A stretch of 64,000 nucleotides of DNA from Bacteroidales bacterium (GTDB lineage Bacteria; Bacteroidota; Bacteroidia; Bacteroidales; CG2-30-32-10): the NCBI GenBank assembly GCA_035353855.1, contig DAOQAK010000002.1, positions 1 to 64,000 of the forward strand. Reading direction: 5' to 3'. Below the pieces are notes generated by a model that saw only the letters and a list, made by a program, of their open reading frames with translations, had not been told where the DNA came from and made no database searches. Of this stretch, positions 34,892 to 43,523 are shown piece by piece; positions within the stretch are counted from its first letter, which is position 1, and every line of letters begins with the position of its first letter. The position numbers and the translations under genes are program-made.

Positions 34892-34919
34892 TATCATATA
34901 TTAAATTTAATATATGATA
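34892..34919. repeat. Perfect 28-bp AT-rich palindrome
   Basis: Positions 34892-34905 are the exact complement of 34906-34919 (arm TATCATATATTAAA). It lies between the promoter of the peptidase pair and the 3' end of the histidine kinase gene. It could be an operator or a weak terminator; no T run of good quality follows on the minus strand. Confidence 0.6.
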
Positions 34920-35031
34920 GCTTTTTATATTAAATATTCGGCGATAAACATAAAAATTATTATGAAAATCTCAAAAACTTCAACTTAAAATAAAGAGAAA
35001 TATTAAACAGAAAGGTTGTTTTTGCTGAGAA

Positions 35032-36771
35032 TTATTTTTTCAGATTTAATCCTGTTTTTTCAATAATGGAATAAAGGTCATCTTTGCGAATAGGTTTACT
35101 CATATAATCATCCATTCCAGCTTCAAGGCATCGTTCCCTGTCCCCTTCAAGTGCATTGGCAGTTAAAGCAATAATTTTAGGTCTGATATGGGCGGGGATT
35201 TTATCAACAATTATTTTTGTAGCTTCAAATCCATCAATTACAGGCATCTGAATGTCCATAAAAATAAGGTCGACGGATTCATTTTCAATTATTTCTAATA
35301 CTTCTTTGCCATTAGTTGCAACCATAGCACTATAGCCAAAGCTTTCTAATATTTTAAGCATAAGCTTACGGTTAATCATATTGTCTTCGGCTATAAGAAT
35401 TTTAAACGGGTATTTTTCTGAAAGCAATGAACCTTCACGTTTCACCGTATTTTTTTGTTTATCAGTTTCCATGAAAGTAGTATGTTCTTCAGGTAATTCG
35501 GTTTTTATTGAAAAGAAGAATGTTGTTCCTGACCCTTTTTTACTTTCGACCCAGATTTTACCACCAAGCAGTTCCGACATTTTTTTACAAATTGCCAGTC
35601 CAAGCCCTGTACCCTGATATTTTCGCGTTAAAGGCTCTTGCTCATTTTCCTGTTCATAAGGAGAAAAAAGTTTTTTCTGTAATTCATCAGATATACCTAC
35701 TCCTGTATCTTTAACCGAAAAAATCAGCTCTACAATATTCAATTGTTTTTTTCCTGTTTCTAATTTCAATTCAATATCACCATGTTCAGTAAATTTTATT
35801 GCATTGCTTAATAGGTTCGCAAGAATTTGTTTCAATCGTTTTTTATCGGTAAAAATAAAACCGGGTACACCTTTTTTAATATTGTATGACATCCCGATTT
35901 TCTTTTCAAGTGCAGCCGGAGAAAATAATTTTAATGATTCTTCAATGGTTTCTGTAAGGCTAAATGTCGTGTTTTCCAGTTTGAATTTGCCATATTCCAG
36001 TTTTGAAAAATCAAGGATATCATTTAATAATAATATCATATTTTCACCACTGATACGTATCATATCAACCAGGTATTTTTGTTTGGAATTAAGGCTGGTT
36101 TCGAGCAATAGGTCGGTAACACCAATAACTCCCGACATAGGAGTACGTATTTCGTGGCTGACAAATGCAATAAAATCAGACTTGGAACGATTGGCACGTT
36201 CTGCTTCTTCTTTTGCTCTTTTTAATTCTTTTTCAGTATTTTTATATTCTGAAATATCGGCAAATATGCTGAATGCTCCCAGGTACTTATTATTTTTCCC
36301 GAAGCGTGGTGTTGCCGTTACCCTTATAACTCTTATAGTTTTATCTTTTCGGGTGATTTCAGTAAGGTAAGTACTTTTTATTCCTTGTTTTCTTTGTTCT
36401 GTTTGTTCCAGGCAAACTTTTAATTGTTCATCCGTTGTGAATTCACGAATATTTTTCCCTACTAACTCTCCCTTGTTCAATCCAAAAATATATTCTGCTG
36501 CAGGGTTTGCAAAAAGAAAATTTTCTTTTTCATCAACAATACTAATCCCTTCGCTTTGATTTTCGACCATGGTACGGAAAAGACCTTCTCTTTTACCTAG
36601 TTCTTCAAAAGATAAATTATCGTTGGTATTTAAGATTTTTAAATCAATATTTGAGTTATTGTTATATTCGTTTTGAAGGGAGTTTAATAAATGAATTGCC
36701 TTCTGCTGTTCTTCTACCGGAAAATATTTTTTAATATTTTCTTCAAGATTTTTTATATTTAAAATTTCCAT
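35032..36771 (-). CDS. PAS-domain hybrid histidine kinase with C-terminal receiver
   Basis: This 579-residue cytoplasmic protein lacks membrane helices. It has an N-terminal helical part, a PAS domain (about 62-178, FRTMVENQSEGISIV), a coiled linker, HisKA with phospho-acceptor H206 in FVSHEIRTPMSG, a HATPase domain (NLLSNAIKFTEHG, GTGLGLAICKKM), and a receiver domain from about 453 with acidic pair E462/D463 and phospho-acceptor D506 in LIFMDIQMP and K558 in SKPI. It is a hybrid sensor whose target is unknown; a separate Hpt protein was not found. The gene lies upstream of the C25 peptidases on the same strand, but a 247-base gap with a palindrome separates them. Confidence 0.93.
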   Translation of the reverse strand: MEILNIKNLEENIKKYFPVEEQQKAIHLLNSLQNEYNNNSNIDLKILNTNDNLSFEELGKREGLFRTMVENQSEGISIVDEKENFLFANPAAEYIFGLNKGELVGKNIREFTTDEQLKVCLEQTEQRKQGIKSTYLTEITRKDKTIRVIRVTATPRFGKNNKYLGAFSIFADISEYKNTEKELKRAKEEAERANRSKSDFIAFVSHEIRTPMSGVIGVTDLLLETSLNSKQKYLVDMIRISGENMILLLNDILDFSKLEYGKFKLENTTFSLTETIEESLKLFSPAALEKKIGMSYNIKKGVPGFIFTDKKRLKQILANLLSNAIKFTEHGDIELKLETGKKQLNIVELIFSVKDTGVGISDELQKKLFSPYEQENEQEPLTRKYQGTGLGLAICKKMSELLGGKIWVESKKGSGTTFFFSIKTELPEEHTTFMETDKQKNTVKREGSLLSEKYPFKILIAEDNMINRKLMLKILESFGYSAMVATNGKEVLEIIENESVDLIFMDIQMPVIDGFEATKIIVDKIPAHIRPKIIALTANALEGDRERCLEAGMDDYMSKPIRKDDLYSIIEKTGLNLKK

Positions 36772-36876
36772 GTTTTGCCAATCGGTCTGATTCGAATGGA
36801 TAAAATTAAGAAATTTTTCGATAGAATTATTTTTATCAATTGAAAATAAAAATTAATATTGCAAAGTGAATAATAT

Positions 36877-37665
36877 ATGAAGACAATTATTGCTATAGCA
36901 TTTTTGATTTTTTCTTATGTGTTAGGATTTGCACAGGATTCGCTGGTTTTTAAAGGACATTATAGCGGTAAAAATTTGTATGTATTAAATCCTTCGTGCG
37001 GTAAAGATACGATATTTACTGTTTCGAAAGTGCTTGTTAACAGGGAACCTACTAAAGATGAAATAAAATCAAATTCTTTTGAAATTGATTTTTCATTGCT
37101 GGATTTGAATAATGATGAAAATGTAGAAATAAAAATATTCTATAAAAGCGGATGCAAACCAAAAATAATTAACCCTGAAGTACTTCAATCACTAAGCACA
37201 TTTTCATTTATGAACACAAAAGCTGATAAAGCCGGAAAAATAACATGGAATGTAAAAGGAGAAGTTTTTAGTGCATTCACTGTTGAACAATTTCGGTGGA
37301 ATAAGTGGGTAACTGTAGCTGAAATTGAAAATACAGATACGGTAAAGAAAAATAATTATGCTTACGATAGTAAACCTCATTTTGGACTTAATACTTTTCG
37401 TATTTCACATACCGACGAAAAAGGAAATATTGTTTATTCAAAACAAATAAAATTTAAAATTCCTACAATTAAAGAAGTTTTTATTTCTGCTCTTAAAGTT
37501 ACCGATGTAATTACTTTTTCTTCAGAAACAGCTTATGAAATTTTTGATGATAAAGGTAAATTCATTATGGATGGGACAGGTACACAAGTTAATATTTCCG
37601 ATTTATCAAAAGGAAAATATTCGGTGAATTACGATAATAAAACTGAAATTATTTCAAAGAAATAG
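36877..37665 (+). CDS. Secreted protein with sorting-domain-like C-terminus, unknown function
   Basis: This 262-residue protein has a signal peptide cleaved near GFAQ (residue 20). The mature part is beta-rich, with two cysteines (C42 and C92) that could form a disulfide, and fibronectin-like strands in the middle (ITWNVKGEVFSAFTVEQF). The end, AYEIFDDKGKFIMDGTGTQV followed by ISDLSKGKYSVNYDNKTEI, resembles the last strands of a T9SS type A sorting domain (ydxxGkxv...disxLxxGxY), but the usual YPNP start is missing. It may be a degenerate cargo or a periplasmic protein. No family recognised. Confidence 0.55.
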   Translation: MKTIIAIAFLIFSYVLGFAQDSLVFKGHYSGKNLYVLNPSCGKDTIFTVSKVLVNREPTKDEIKSNSFEIDFSLLDLNNDENVEIKIFYKSGCKPKIINPEVLQSLSTFSFMNTKADKAGKITWNVKGEVFSAFTVEQFRWNKWVTVAEIENTDTVKKNNYAYDSKPHFGLNTFRISHTDEKGNIVYSKQIKFKIPTIKEVFISALKVTDVITFSSETAYEIFDDKGKFIMDGTGTQVNISDLSKGKYSVNYDNKTEIISKK

Positions 37666-37696
37666 TTGAATATACAGTATTCCCCAAATTATTATT

Positions 37697-37800
37697 TATA
37701 CCGACAGAAAAGAGTTTTGCAAAAATATTTTTTGTTTTCTGTACGGTATAACTCGTTCTAAACAGTTTTGCCTTTGCAAACCTGATAAGAACGAGTATAC
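37697..37800. other. Folded intergenic element between convergent genes
   Basis: Two overlapping hairpins. First: TATACCG-CAGAAAA (37697-37711) with TTTTCTG-CGGTATA (37735-37750). Second: GTAT-ACTCGTTCT (37746-37759) with AGAACGAGT-ATAC (37788-37800), containing an inner hairpin TTTGC/GCAAA. They share the GTATA at 37746-37750, so they compete. No T run follows, so this is not a simple terminator. Confidence 0.5.
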
Positions 37801-37818
37801 TTAGTAAAATCAAAGAAT

Positions 37819-39051
37819 TTAAAATTTTTCTTGTTCTTCAATAGTACGTTTTGAAATTTGCCGAACAGGAAACCACGAGGTAATGATACCAATTACCAGA
37901 TCGATAATTAATACAAGAATAAAATCATAAGTTCGCATTTCAACTGGATAGTTGGTTATAACAAAGGTACCGTCATCGGGCATTTTTATGAATCCATATT
38001 TTTGTTGTAACCAGCAAACCAATACTCCAAAAGCCAATCCCAGCAATGTCCCGAAAAATGTGATCATCATTCCTTCTGTAAAAAATATTTTCCTGATAAG
38101 TTTTTTATCGGCACCCAAGCTCCAGAGAATAGTAATATCTTTTTTCTTGTCAAGTATGAGCATCGTAAGTGTTCCAATAATATTGAATGTTGCAACCAAT
38201 AGTATAAAAGAAAGAATAAGTATAATGGCCCATTTTTCCGATTTCATTATTTTGTATAATAATTCCTGTTGCTGGAAACGGTTTTTAATTACAAATTTAT
38301 CACCGGAAATTTTTTCAACTTCTTTTTGTATGGTTTCAATATCAGCATTGGGATTTATACCAAGTTCTACAGAGGTAACTTCATTTTTGTAATCCAATAA
38401 TTTTTGTGCGAAACGCAATGGAATAAGAATATACTTTATATCAAATTCCTGGTTAACAGAAAGAACTCCCGAGGGGAACAACACTTCTGAATTAAATGCC
38501 TCAAGAGGGTTTAATAAACTTACATCCCCTCTGCGGGGTACATATATTTCCAAAGGATTAAGATAATCATTCAGTTGCAAACCCAGGTTATATGCCACGC
38601 CATTTCCTACTAAAGCATAATTATTACTGTCGTTTTGTAAAACAAATACACCATCGATGATCATAGTATCCAGCCTGCTCATTTTCCCATAGTCAGGGTT
38701 GATGCCTTTTATAGTTGCGATAAATTGTTTGTCTTTATACTTTAATAATGCATTTTCTTCAATAACATCGGTAAGGTAAACAACACCGGGAATTTTTTTT
38801 ATTTTATCTTCAGGCAATGTGGTAACGTCAAAAGTTTTTCCTTCTTTAGGCGTAATCTGAATTTCGGCATTAAAGGTGTTGAACAGTTTAACTACTACCG
38901 ATTCAAACCCATTGAAAACACTGAGTATTACAATAAGCGCAGTGGTGCCGATAGTAAAACCCAGGACAGAAATACCGGAAATAATATTTATTATGTTATG
39001 CGATTTTTTCGAGAACAGGTAACGCTTTGCTATGTATAACGAAGTGTTCAA
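37819..39051 (-). CDS. FtsX-like ABC permease, LolC/LolE type
   Basis: This 410-residue inner-membrane protein has one N-terminal helix (about 22-46), a large periplasmic MacB/LolE-like domain (about 50-265) and three C-terminal helices (about 270-400), with the FtsX domain motif KKDITILWSLGADKKLIRKIFFTEG. LolC/E proteins extract lipoproteins from the inner membrane with the LolD ATPase. No LolD is adjacent, so the lipoprotein role is inferred from the family. It follows rbfA by 13 bases in the same direction, an operon pairing I also recall from other Bacteroidota. Confidence 0.85.
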   Translation of the reverse strand: MNTSLYIAKRYLFSKKSHNIINIISGISVLGFTIGTTALIVILSVFNGFESVVVKLFNTFNAEIQITPKEGKTFDVTTLPEDKIKKIPGVVYLTDVIEENALLKYKDKQFIATIKGINPDYGKMSRLDTMIIDGVFVLQNDSNNYALVGNGVAYNLGLQLNDYLNPLEIYVPRRGDVSLLNPLEAFNSEVLFPSGVLSVNQEFDIKYILIPLRFAQKLLDYKNEVTSVELGINPNADIETIQKEVEKISGDKFVIKNRFQQQELLYKIMKSEKWAIILILSFILLVATFNIIGTLTMLILDKKKDITILWSLGADKKLIRKIFFTEGMMITFFGTLLGLAFGVLVCWLQQKYGFIKMPDDGTFVITNYPVEMRTYDFILVLIIDLVIGIITSWFPVRQISKRTIEEQEKF

Positions 39052-39064
39052 GATTTTTTGATTG

Positions 39065-39409
39065 TTATTTTTTTAAAAGGTTCTCTATTTTTTCTATATA
39101 ATCAAGAGAATCGTCGAGAAAGAAATCCAATTCAGGAATGACACGCACTTGTTTACCTATGCGGATTCCAAGGTTTTTCCTGATTTCTTTTGTGTTTTGT
39201 TTTATTTTTTCCAGTATATCTTTTTTATCGATACTTCCTGTTGAAAAAATACTTAAATATGTTTTAGCAACACCAAGGTCGGGTGATACGCGAACCTGTG
39301 TTACAGTGATCATTGCATTGGCATACATGCCGCGGCTTTCGACCTGGAAAATATTACTCAGGTCTTTTTGAATAAGTCTTGAAACTTTTTGTTGTCGTGT
39401 GCTGTCCAT
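39065..39409 (-). CDS. rbfA: Ribosome-binding factor A
   Basis: This protein of about 114 residues assists 16S rRNA maturation and 30S assembly. It shows the KH-like fold with the RbfA pattern: STRQQKVSRLIQKDLSNIFQ, MITVTQVRVSPDLGVAKTYLSIF, IRKNLGIRIGKQVRVIPELDFFLDDSLDYIEKIENLL. The frame starts at a TTG (39418), but that codon lies inside the TACCTTTG promoter; the ATG at 39409, six bases after the promoter element, is the start. The transcript is probably leaderless or nearly so. lolE-type permease follows. Confidence 0.94.
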   Translation of the reverse strand: MDSTRQQKVSRLIQKDLSNIFQVESRGMYANAMITVTQVRVSPDLGVAKTYLSIFSTGSIDKKDILEKIKQNTKEIRKNLGIRIGKQVRVIPELDFFLDDSLDYIEKIENLLKK

Positions 39410-39415
39410 AATAGG

Positions 39416-39423
39416 CAAAGGTA
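39416..39423 (-). promoter_or_regulatory. rbfA promoter -7 element, close to the start codon
   Basis: Minus-strand TACCTTTG (TAnnTTTG) ends six bases before the rbfA ATG, so transcription should begin at or next to the start codon. Confidence 0.6.
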
Positions 39424-39482
39424 ATATTTATATATTAAATAGATAATATATAATATCAAATTGAAAATTGTGATTCTATTTA

Positions 39483-39514
39483 TTGATTGTAACGACTATA
39501 AAAATTTATCTTTG
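39483..39514 (+). promoter_or_regulatory. Promoter of the LpxL-type gene
   Basis: TTG at 39483-39485, 21-base spacer, TATCTTTG at 39507-39514. It matches the full Bacteroidota consensus. The ATG at 39534 follows 19 bases later. Confidence 0.65.
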
Positions 39515-39533
39515 TATCAAAATTATTTTTTCG

Positions 39534-40415
39534 ATGAATTTTTTTTCAAAAATATTCAGCTATTTACTTTTTGGGTTGCTGCTTTTATTTTCATTACTGC
39601 CTTTTTGGTTGCTTTATATTTTATCGGACGCACTTGCTTTTATATTGTATGGTGTTTTGAAGTACAGAAAAAAAGTAGTATACAAAAACCTTGCAGGAAG
39701 CCTTAACCCGGATATTGACATAAATAAAACCGCGAAAAAATTTTATCGTTTTTTAGCCGATGTTTTTTTAGAATCAATCAAATGTTTTACCATTCGTAAA
39801 AAAAATCTTTTAAAAAGAATTACTTGCGACAATCCTGAAATAATGGAACAGTATGCAAAAGAAAACCGCAGTGTAATTTTCATGTCGGCACATTACGGAA
39901 ATTGGGAATATTTGATTTATGCGATGAATATTTTTTTTCCTCACCTTGCCATTGGCGTTGGGAAACCCTTGACAAACCAGGTGATGAATAAACTTACCAA
40001 TGATAGAAGAAGCCGATTTGGAATGAAAATTATCAATGCGCTGAATATAAAAGAAGAATTTGCAAAAGATAAAGATACATTAACAGCAAGTTTATTTTTA
40101 TCCGACCAATATCCGGGAGGCAAGAACAAAGGGTTTCCAAAAATATTTCTGAATAAAGAAACTGAATTTTTATATGGTGCCGAAAAATATGCGAAGGATT
40201 ATAATTATCCTGTAGTTTATGCAGATGTGGAAAGATTAAAACGCGGTCGATATAAAATTCATTTAATAAAAATTACCGATGAACCAAAGCAAACGGCTTA
40301 CGGTGAAATTATGAATTCATATATTTCTCTCCTTGAAAAAACCATTCAGCGTGCGCCCGAATACTGGCTTTGGTCGCATAAACGCTGGAAACATATTGAT
40401 GGATTTTATAACTAA
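39534..40415 (+). CDS. Lipid A biosynthesis acyltransferase, LpxL/HtrB family
   Basis: This protein of about 293 residues has an N-terminal membrane anchor (about 5-32, YLLFGLLLLFSLLPFWLLYILS) and the acyltransferase motif HX4E in SAHYGNWEYL (H120, E125). Further blocks: GKPLTNQVMNKLTNDRRSRFG and FLSDQYPGGKNKGF, and the end EYWLWSHKRWK. It adds secondary acyl chains to lipid A at the inner membrane. The frame is open from 39483 but the promoter at 39507-39514 lies inside that extension, so the ATG at 39534 is chosen. The nearby MsbA-type exporter would flip the finished lipid A. Confidence 0.92.
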   Translation: MNFFSKIFSYLLFGLLLLFSLLPFWLLYILSDALAFILYGVLKYRKKVVYKNLAGSLNPDIDINKTAKKFYRFLADVFLESIKCFTIRKKNLLKRITCDNPEIMEQYAKENRSVIFMSAHYGNWEYLIYAMNIFFPHLAIGVGKPLTNQVMNKLTNDRRSRFGMKIINALNIKEEFAKDKDTLTASLFLSDQYPGGKNKGFPKIFLNKETEFLYGAEKYAKDYNYPVVYADVERLKRGRYKIHLIKITDEPKQTAYGEIMNSYISLLEKTIQRAPEYWLWSHKRWKHIDGFYN

Positions 40416-40535
40416 TAAAAAAATATTTCAAATAAATATTCTTAAAATTAGCCAACCCTAAGGTTAAAACTTTCGTCTTCCTAAAAAACGATACTAACCT
40501 GTTATTTAAAAACTATTTTTCAAAACCTGATATTT

Positions 40536-43430
40536 ATGAAAAAACTATTTGTTTTAATATATTGTTTTGCATTTGCATTATATATAAATGAAAGCAAGGC
40601 ACAATGTGTAAATGCCGATTTTTCACTAGGTGATTTTACAAACTGGACAGGTTCAACTGGAGAAAATATTTCTGGAGTATATAGTAATTTAGTAGCTGGC
40701 ATTGTTGCAGGTACAATAAATTCTCTTCCATCAACTCCGGGAAGACAAACAATTATAAATGCTCCAGGAACAGATCCGAATACTCAAAATCTTTTAAGTG
40801 TTTTACCTCCTGCATGGTATTCTTGTCGTTTAGGGAACGATTTATGTTCACAATGTGTTGGAGGAAATCCGCAGGTGGAAAGATTGCAATATACTTATAA
40901 TGTAAATTCATCAAACAGTATTTTTACATATCAATATGCTTTGGTTTTTCAGTTACCTTCCGATTTGAACCATGACAGTACAGGTATGCCAAAATTTACT
41001 GTTGAAGTTTTGAATCAATCAGGAAATTTGATTGATTCCGTTTGCGGGCATTATGAAATTTCAGCTGCTGGAACACTTCAGGGATTTCAGAAATGTAAAT
41101 CGCTTTCAACAGTTTGCTCTCCTAACGATAGTGTTGCATGGAAAGACTGGACAATGCAAAGTTTTGATTTATCAGATTATATTAATCAAAATGTAACTAT
41201 ACAGTTTACAACATATGATTGTGCTCAGGGAGAGCATTTTGGTTATGCATACATTTCCTGCTATTGTGGTTCATTAGAATTAGTACAACAAAATTGCGGT
41301 TCTTCTGATATTGTTACCGCTCCTGCTGGATTTACCAATTATATCTGGTCATACGAAGGAACAACTATTAATACTGTGACAAATACGATAACATTAGATT
41401 CTGTAGTAAATGGAACTATTATTTCTTGTGAAATGATTCCGGTAACAGGACTATTATGTACAGATACACTTTCTCTCATTTTAATTATAGATAATCCAAT
41501 TATTACATTTACTCCGTCTGCGCCAATAATTTGTTTAGGAGAATCGGTAACAATCAACGCATCAGGAGGAGGTGCTTATGTATGGAGTACAGGTGTTTCG
41601 GGATTATCCATAACAGTAAGCCCTGCAAGCAATACTATTTATACTGTTACGACTACTACCCCTTTAGGTTGCACCAGCTCTGCTGATATTATTGTAATAG
41701 TAAATCCGTTACCATCTGGTGTTATTTCTTCAACACCGGCAAATTGTGGGATTAATAATGGGACAATTACAATAACTCCAAATGTTGGAACAGCGCCATT
41801 TACATATACATGGAGTACAAATCCAACTCAAACAACACAAACTGCAGCAGGACTTGTTAACGGTATATATACTGTAACAATAACAGATGCAAATGGTTGT
41901 TCTTCTTCTATATCTGGCGTGGTTTATGGAATTTCGCAACAAGAAATGCAGCTTACTTGTAGTGTAGATTCTGTTTCCTGTTTTGGCGGAAATGATGGAA
42001 GCATTGCTGTTACCGCATGTGGAGGAACACTCCCATATACATATCAATGGAATACGGTTCCAGTACAAACCACTTCTATTGCTGATAATCTGCCTGCGGG
42101 TATATATACTGTAACAGTTACTGATTTTAATGATTCTACAAAAACTGCAACAATTAATCTTTTTCAACCTTCCCAATTACAGCTTACGGTTAGTGCTGAT
42201 TCTGTTACATGTTATGGGCAAAGTGATGGAAGTGCTACTGTTGTTGTTAATGGAGGGACTCCTCCTTATAATTTTATATGGAACACATCTCCACCACAAA
42301 TAGCAACAACTGCAACCGGGGTATCTGCGGGATCATATACAGTTACAGTAACTGATAATAATGGATGTATGGCAAATGCAACTGTTGTTGTTTGTCAACC
42401 AACAATGCTTTACGTTTCTCTTATTAGTGAAAATGTGCAATGCGATAGTGTATGCAATGGTATAGTAAATGCTATAGTTGCAGGTGGAACTCCTCCTTAT
42501 AATTATAATTGGAGTAATAGTGTTTCAAGTGCGAGTATTGCAGGTTTATGTCCGGGTTCGTACACCATTACAGTTACTGATGCTAATGGTTGTTCCTATG
42601 TTGATAGCACTACCGTTGGTACAAGTAATCATGTAGAAGCAAGCTTTTATGCAACACCTGCATCGGGAAATATTCCACTTAATGTAAGTTTTTATTTTAT
42701 GGGTTCTGTGTCATCATCTAATACTTATTATTGGGATTTTGGTGACGGTAACACTTCAAATATCGCAAATCCTTCGCACACCTATACTGTTGCTGACAAT
42801 TATAAAGTTGAACTTACTGTAAGCAACGGGAATTGCTCATCAACCTATCATATTTTTATTGATGCTGGGAATACAAGCTGTTATGCCATGTATAGCATTT
42901 ATCCTGATACAGCTACTTTGCATCATTACTATATTGTTAATATGACGAATGGTGTTCAACCAATAAAATATTTATGGAGTTGGGGTGATGGAACACATGA
43001 TACTATTCCTTATCCAAGTCATACATACAATGCAGCCGGAAATTATCTTATATGTCTTGCTATTACTGACTCTAATGGATGTACCAGCACTTATTGCGAT
43101 TCATCAATAATTAATAAATCTATTAATACTATAATTTCTGTTGATGTCATTCCTTCAGATAATTCGGGAATAATAGAACACGAGATATTTGATACGTTTA
43201 ATATATTTCCTAATCCCGCAAAAGATAAAATTGAAATATTATTGTCTGAGAATTTAATTTTAAGAAATAATAAAATAGAAATATATGATGTTGTAGGCAA
43301 TTTGACATTGTGCAAAAGACTAGAAGGGAAAAATACAATAATTAATATAGCTAATTTAACTAAAGGTTTGTACTATGTAAAACTAAGTAGTGAAAAAGGA
43401 ATTATAGTTAAGAAATTTATTAAAGAGTAA
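40536..43430 (+). CDS. T9SS cargo protein with SprB repeats and PKD domains
   Basis: This 964-residue secreted protein has a signal peptide (cleavage near SKAQ, residue 22) and a cysteine-containing N-terminal domain (about 25-245) of unknown function. Next come immunoglobulin-like strands, four SprB-type repeats (about 390-700; each has a pattern C-x-G-x-x-x-G-S/T, GGTxPYxYxW, GxYTVTVTDxNGC), two PKD domains (YWDFGDGNTSNIANPSHTY and LWSWGDGTHDTIPYPSHTY) and a type A sorting domain (IFPNPAKDKIEI to KKFIKE). SprB-like repeats occur in gliding adhesins. A perfect terminator follows. Confidence 0.9.
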   Translation: MKKLFVLIYCFAFALYINESKAQCVNADFSLGDFTNWTGSTGENISGVYSNLVAGIVAGTINSLPSTPGRQTIINAPGTDPNTQNLLSVLPPAWYSCRLGNDLCSQCVGGNPQVERLQYTYNVNSSNSIFTYQYALVFQLPSDLNHDSTGMPKFTVEVLNQSGNLIDSVCGHYEISAAGTLQGFQKCKSLSTVCSPNDSVAWKDWTMQSFDLSDYINQNVTIQFTTYDCAQGEHFGYAYISCYCGSLELVQQNCGSSDIVTAPAGFTNYIWSYEGTTINTVTNTITLDSVVNGTIISCEMIPVTGLLCTDTLSLILIIDNPIITFTPSAPIICLGESVTINASGGGAYVWSTGVSGLSITVSPASNTIYTVTTTTPLGCTSSADIIVIVNPLPSGVISSTPANCGINNGTITITPNVGTAPFTYTWSTNPTQTTQTAAGLVNGIYTVTITDANGCSSSISGVVYGISQQEMQLTCSVDSVSCFGGNDGSIAVTACGGTLPYTYQWNTVPVQTTSIADNLPAGIYTVTVTDFNDSTKTATINLFQPSQLQLTVSADSVTCYGQSDGSATVVVNGGTPPYNFIWNTSPPQIATTATGVSAGSYTVTVTDNNGCMANATVVVCQPTMLYVSLISENVQCDSVCNGIVNAIVAGGTPPYNYNWSNSVSSASIAGLCPGSYTITVTDANGCSYVDSTTVGTSNHVEASFYATPASGNIPLNVSFYFMGSVSSSNTYYWDFGDGNTSNIANPSHTYTVADNYKVELTVSNGNCSSTYHIFIDAGNTSCYAMYSIYPDTATLHHYYIVNMTNGVQPIKYLWSWGDGTHDTIPYPSHTYNAAGNYLICLAITDSNGCTSTYCDSSIINKSINTIISVDVIPSDNSGIIEHEIFDTFNIFPNPAKDKIEILLSENLILRNNKIEIYDVVGNLTLCKRLEGKNTIINIANLTKGLYYVKLSSEKGIIVKKFIKE

Positions 43431-43445
43431 ATAAATGTTTTTACT

Positions 43446-43479
43446 AAGCGGGCTGCTCAAGAGCAGCCCGCTTTTTTTT
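43446..43479 (+). terminator. Strong intrinsic terminator
   Basis: A perfect 13-bp stem (43446-43458 with 43461-43473, AAGCGGGCTGCTC arm) is followed by a run of T to 43479. Confidence 0.95.
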
Positions 43480-43510
43480 GTGATATCATAATTTATTGAT
43501 TTTTTCGTTC

Positions 43511-43518
43511 TATATTTG
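43511..43518 (+). promoter_or_regulatory. Promoter -7 element immediately before the MsbA-type gene
   Basis: TATATTTG matches TAnnTTTG and ends five bases before the ATG at 43524, so the mRNA is probably leaderless. Confidence 0.55.
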
Positions 43519-43523
43519 CCATT

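Noticed and set aside
35804..36370. 188-codon antisense frame within the hybrid kinase gene
   Set aside because: Shadow of a well-supported gene on the other strand, with no family features.
36780..36800. T-loop-like GATTCGAAT suggesting a tRNA
   Set aside because: No acceptor or anticodon stems around it; the sequence is a kinase-gene leader.
40451..40462. Short AACC-CTAA-GGTT symmetry before the SprB/PKD gene
   Set aside because: Too short and not placed against a recognisable promoter; likely chance.
41730..42176. 148-codon antisense frame within the SprB/PKD protein gene
   Set aside because: Cysteine- and serine-rich nonsense translation caused by the repeats on the coding strand.
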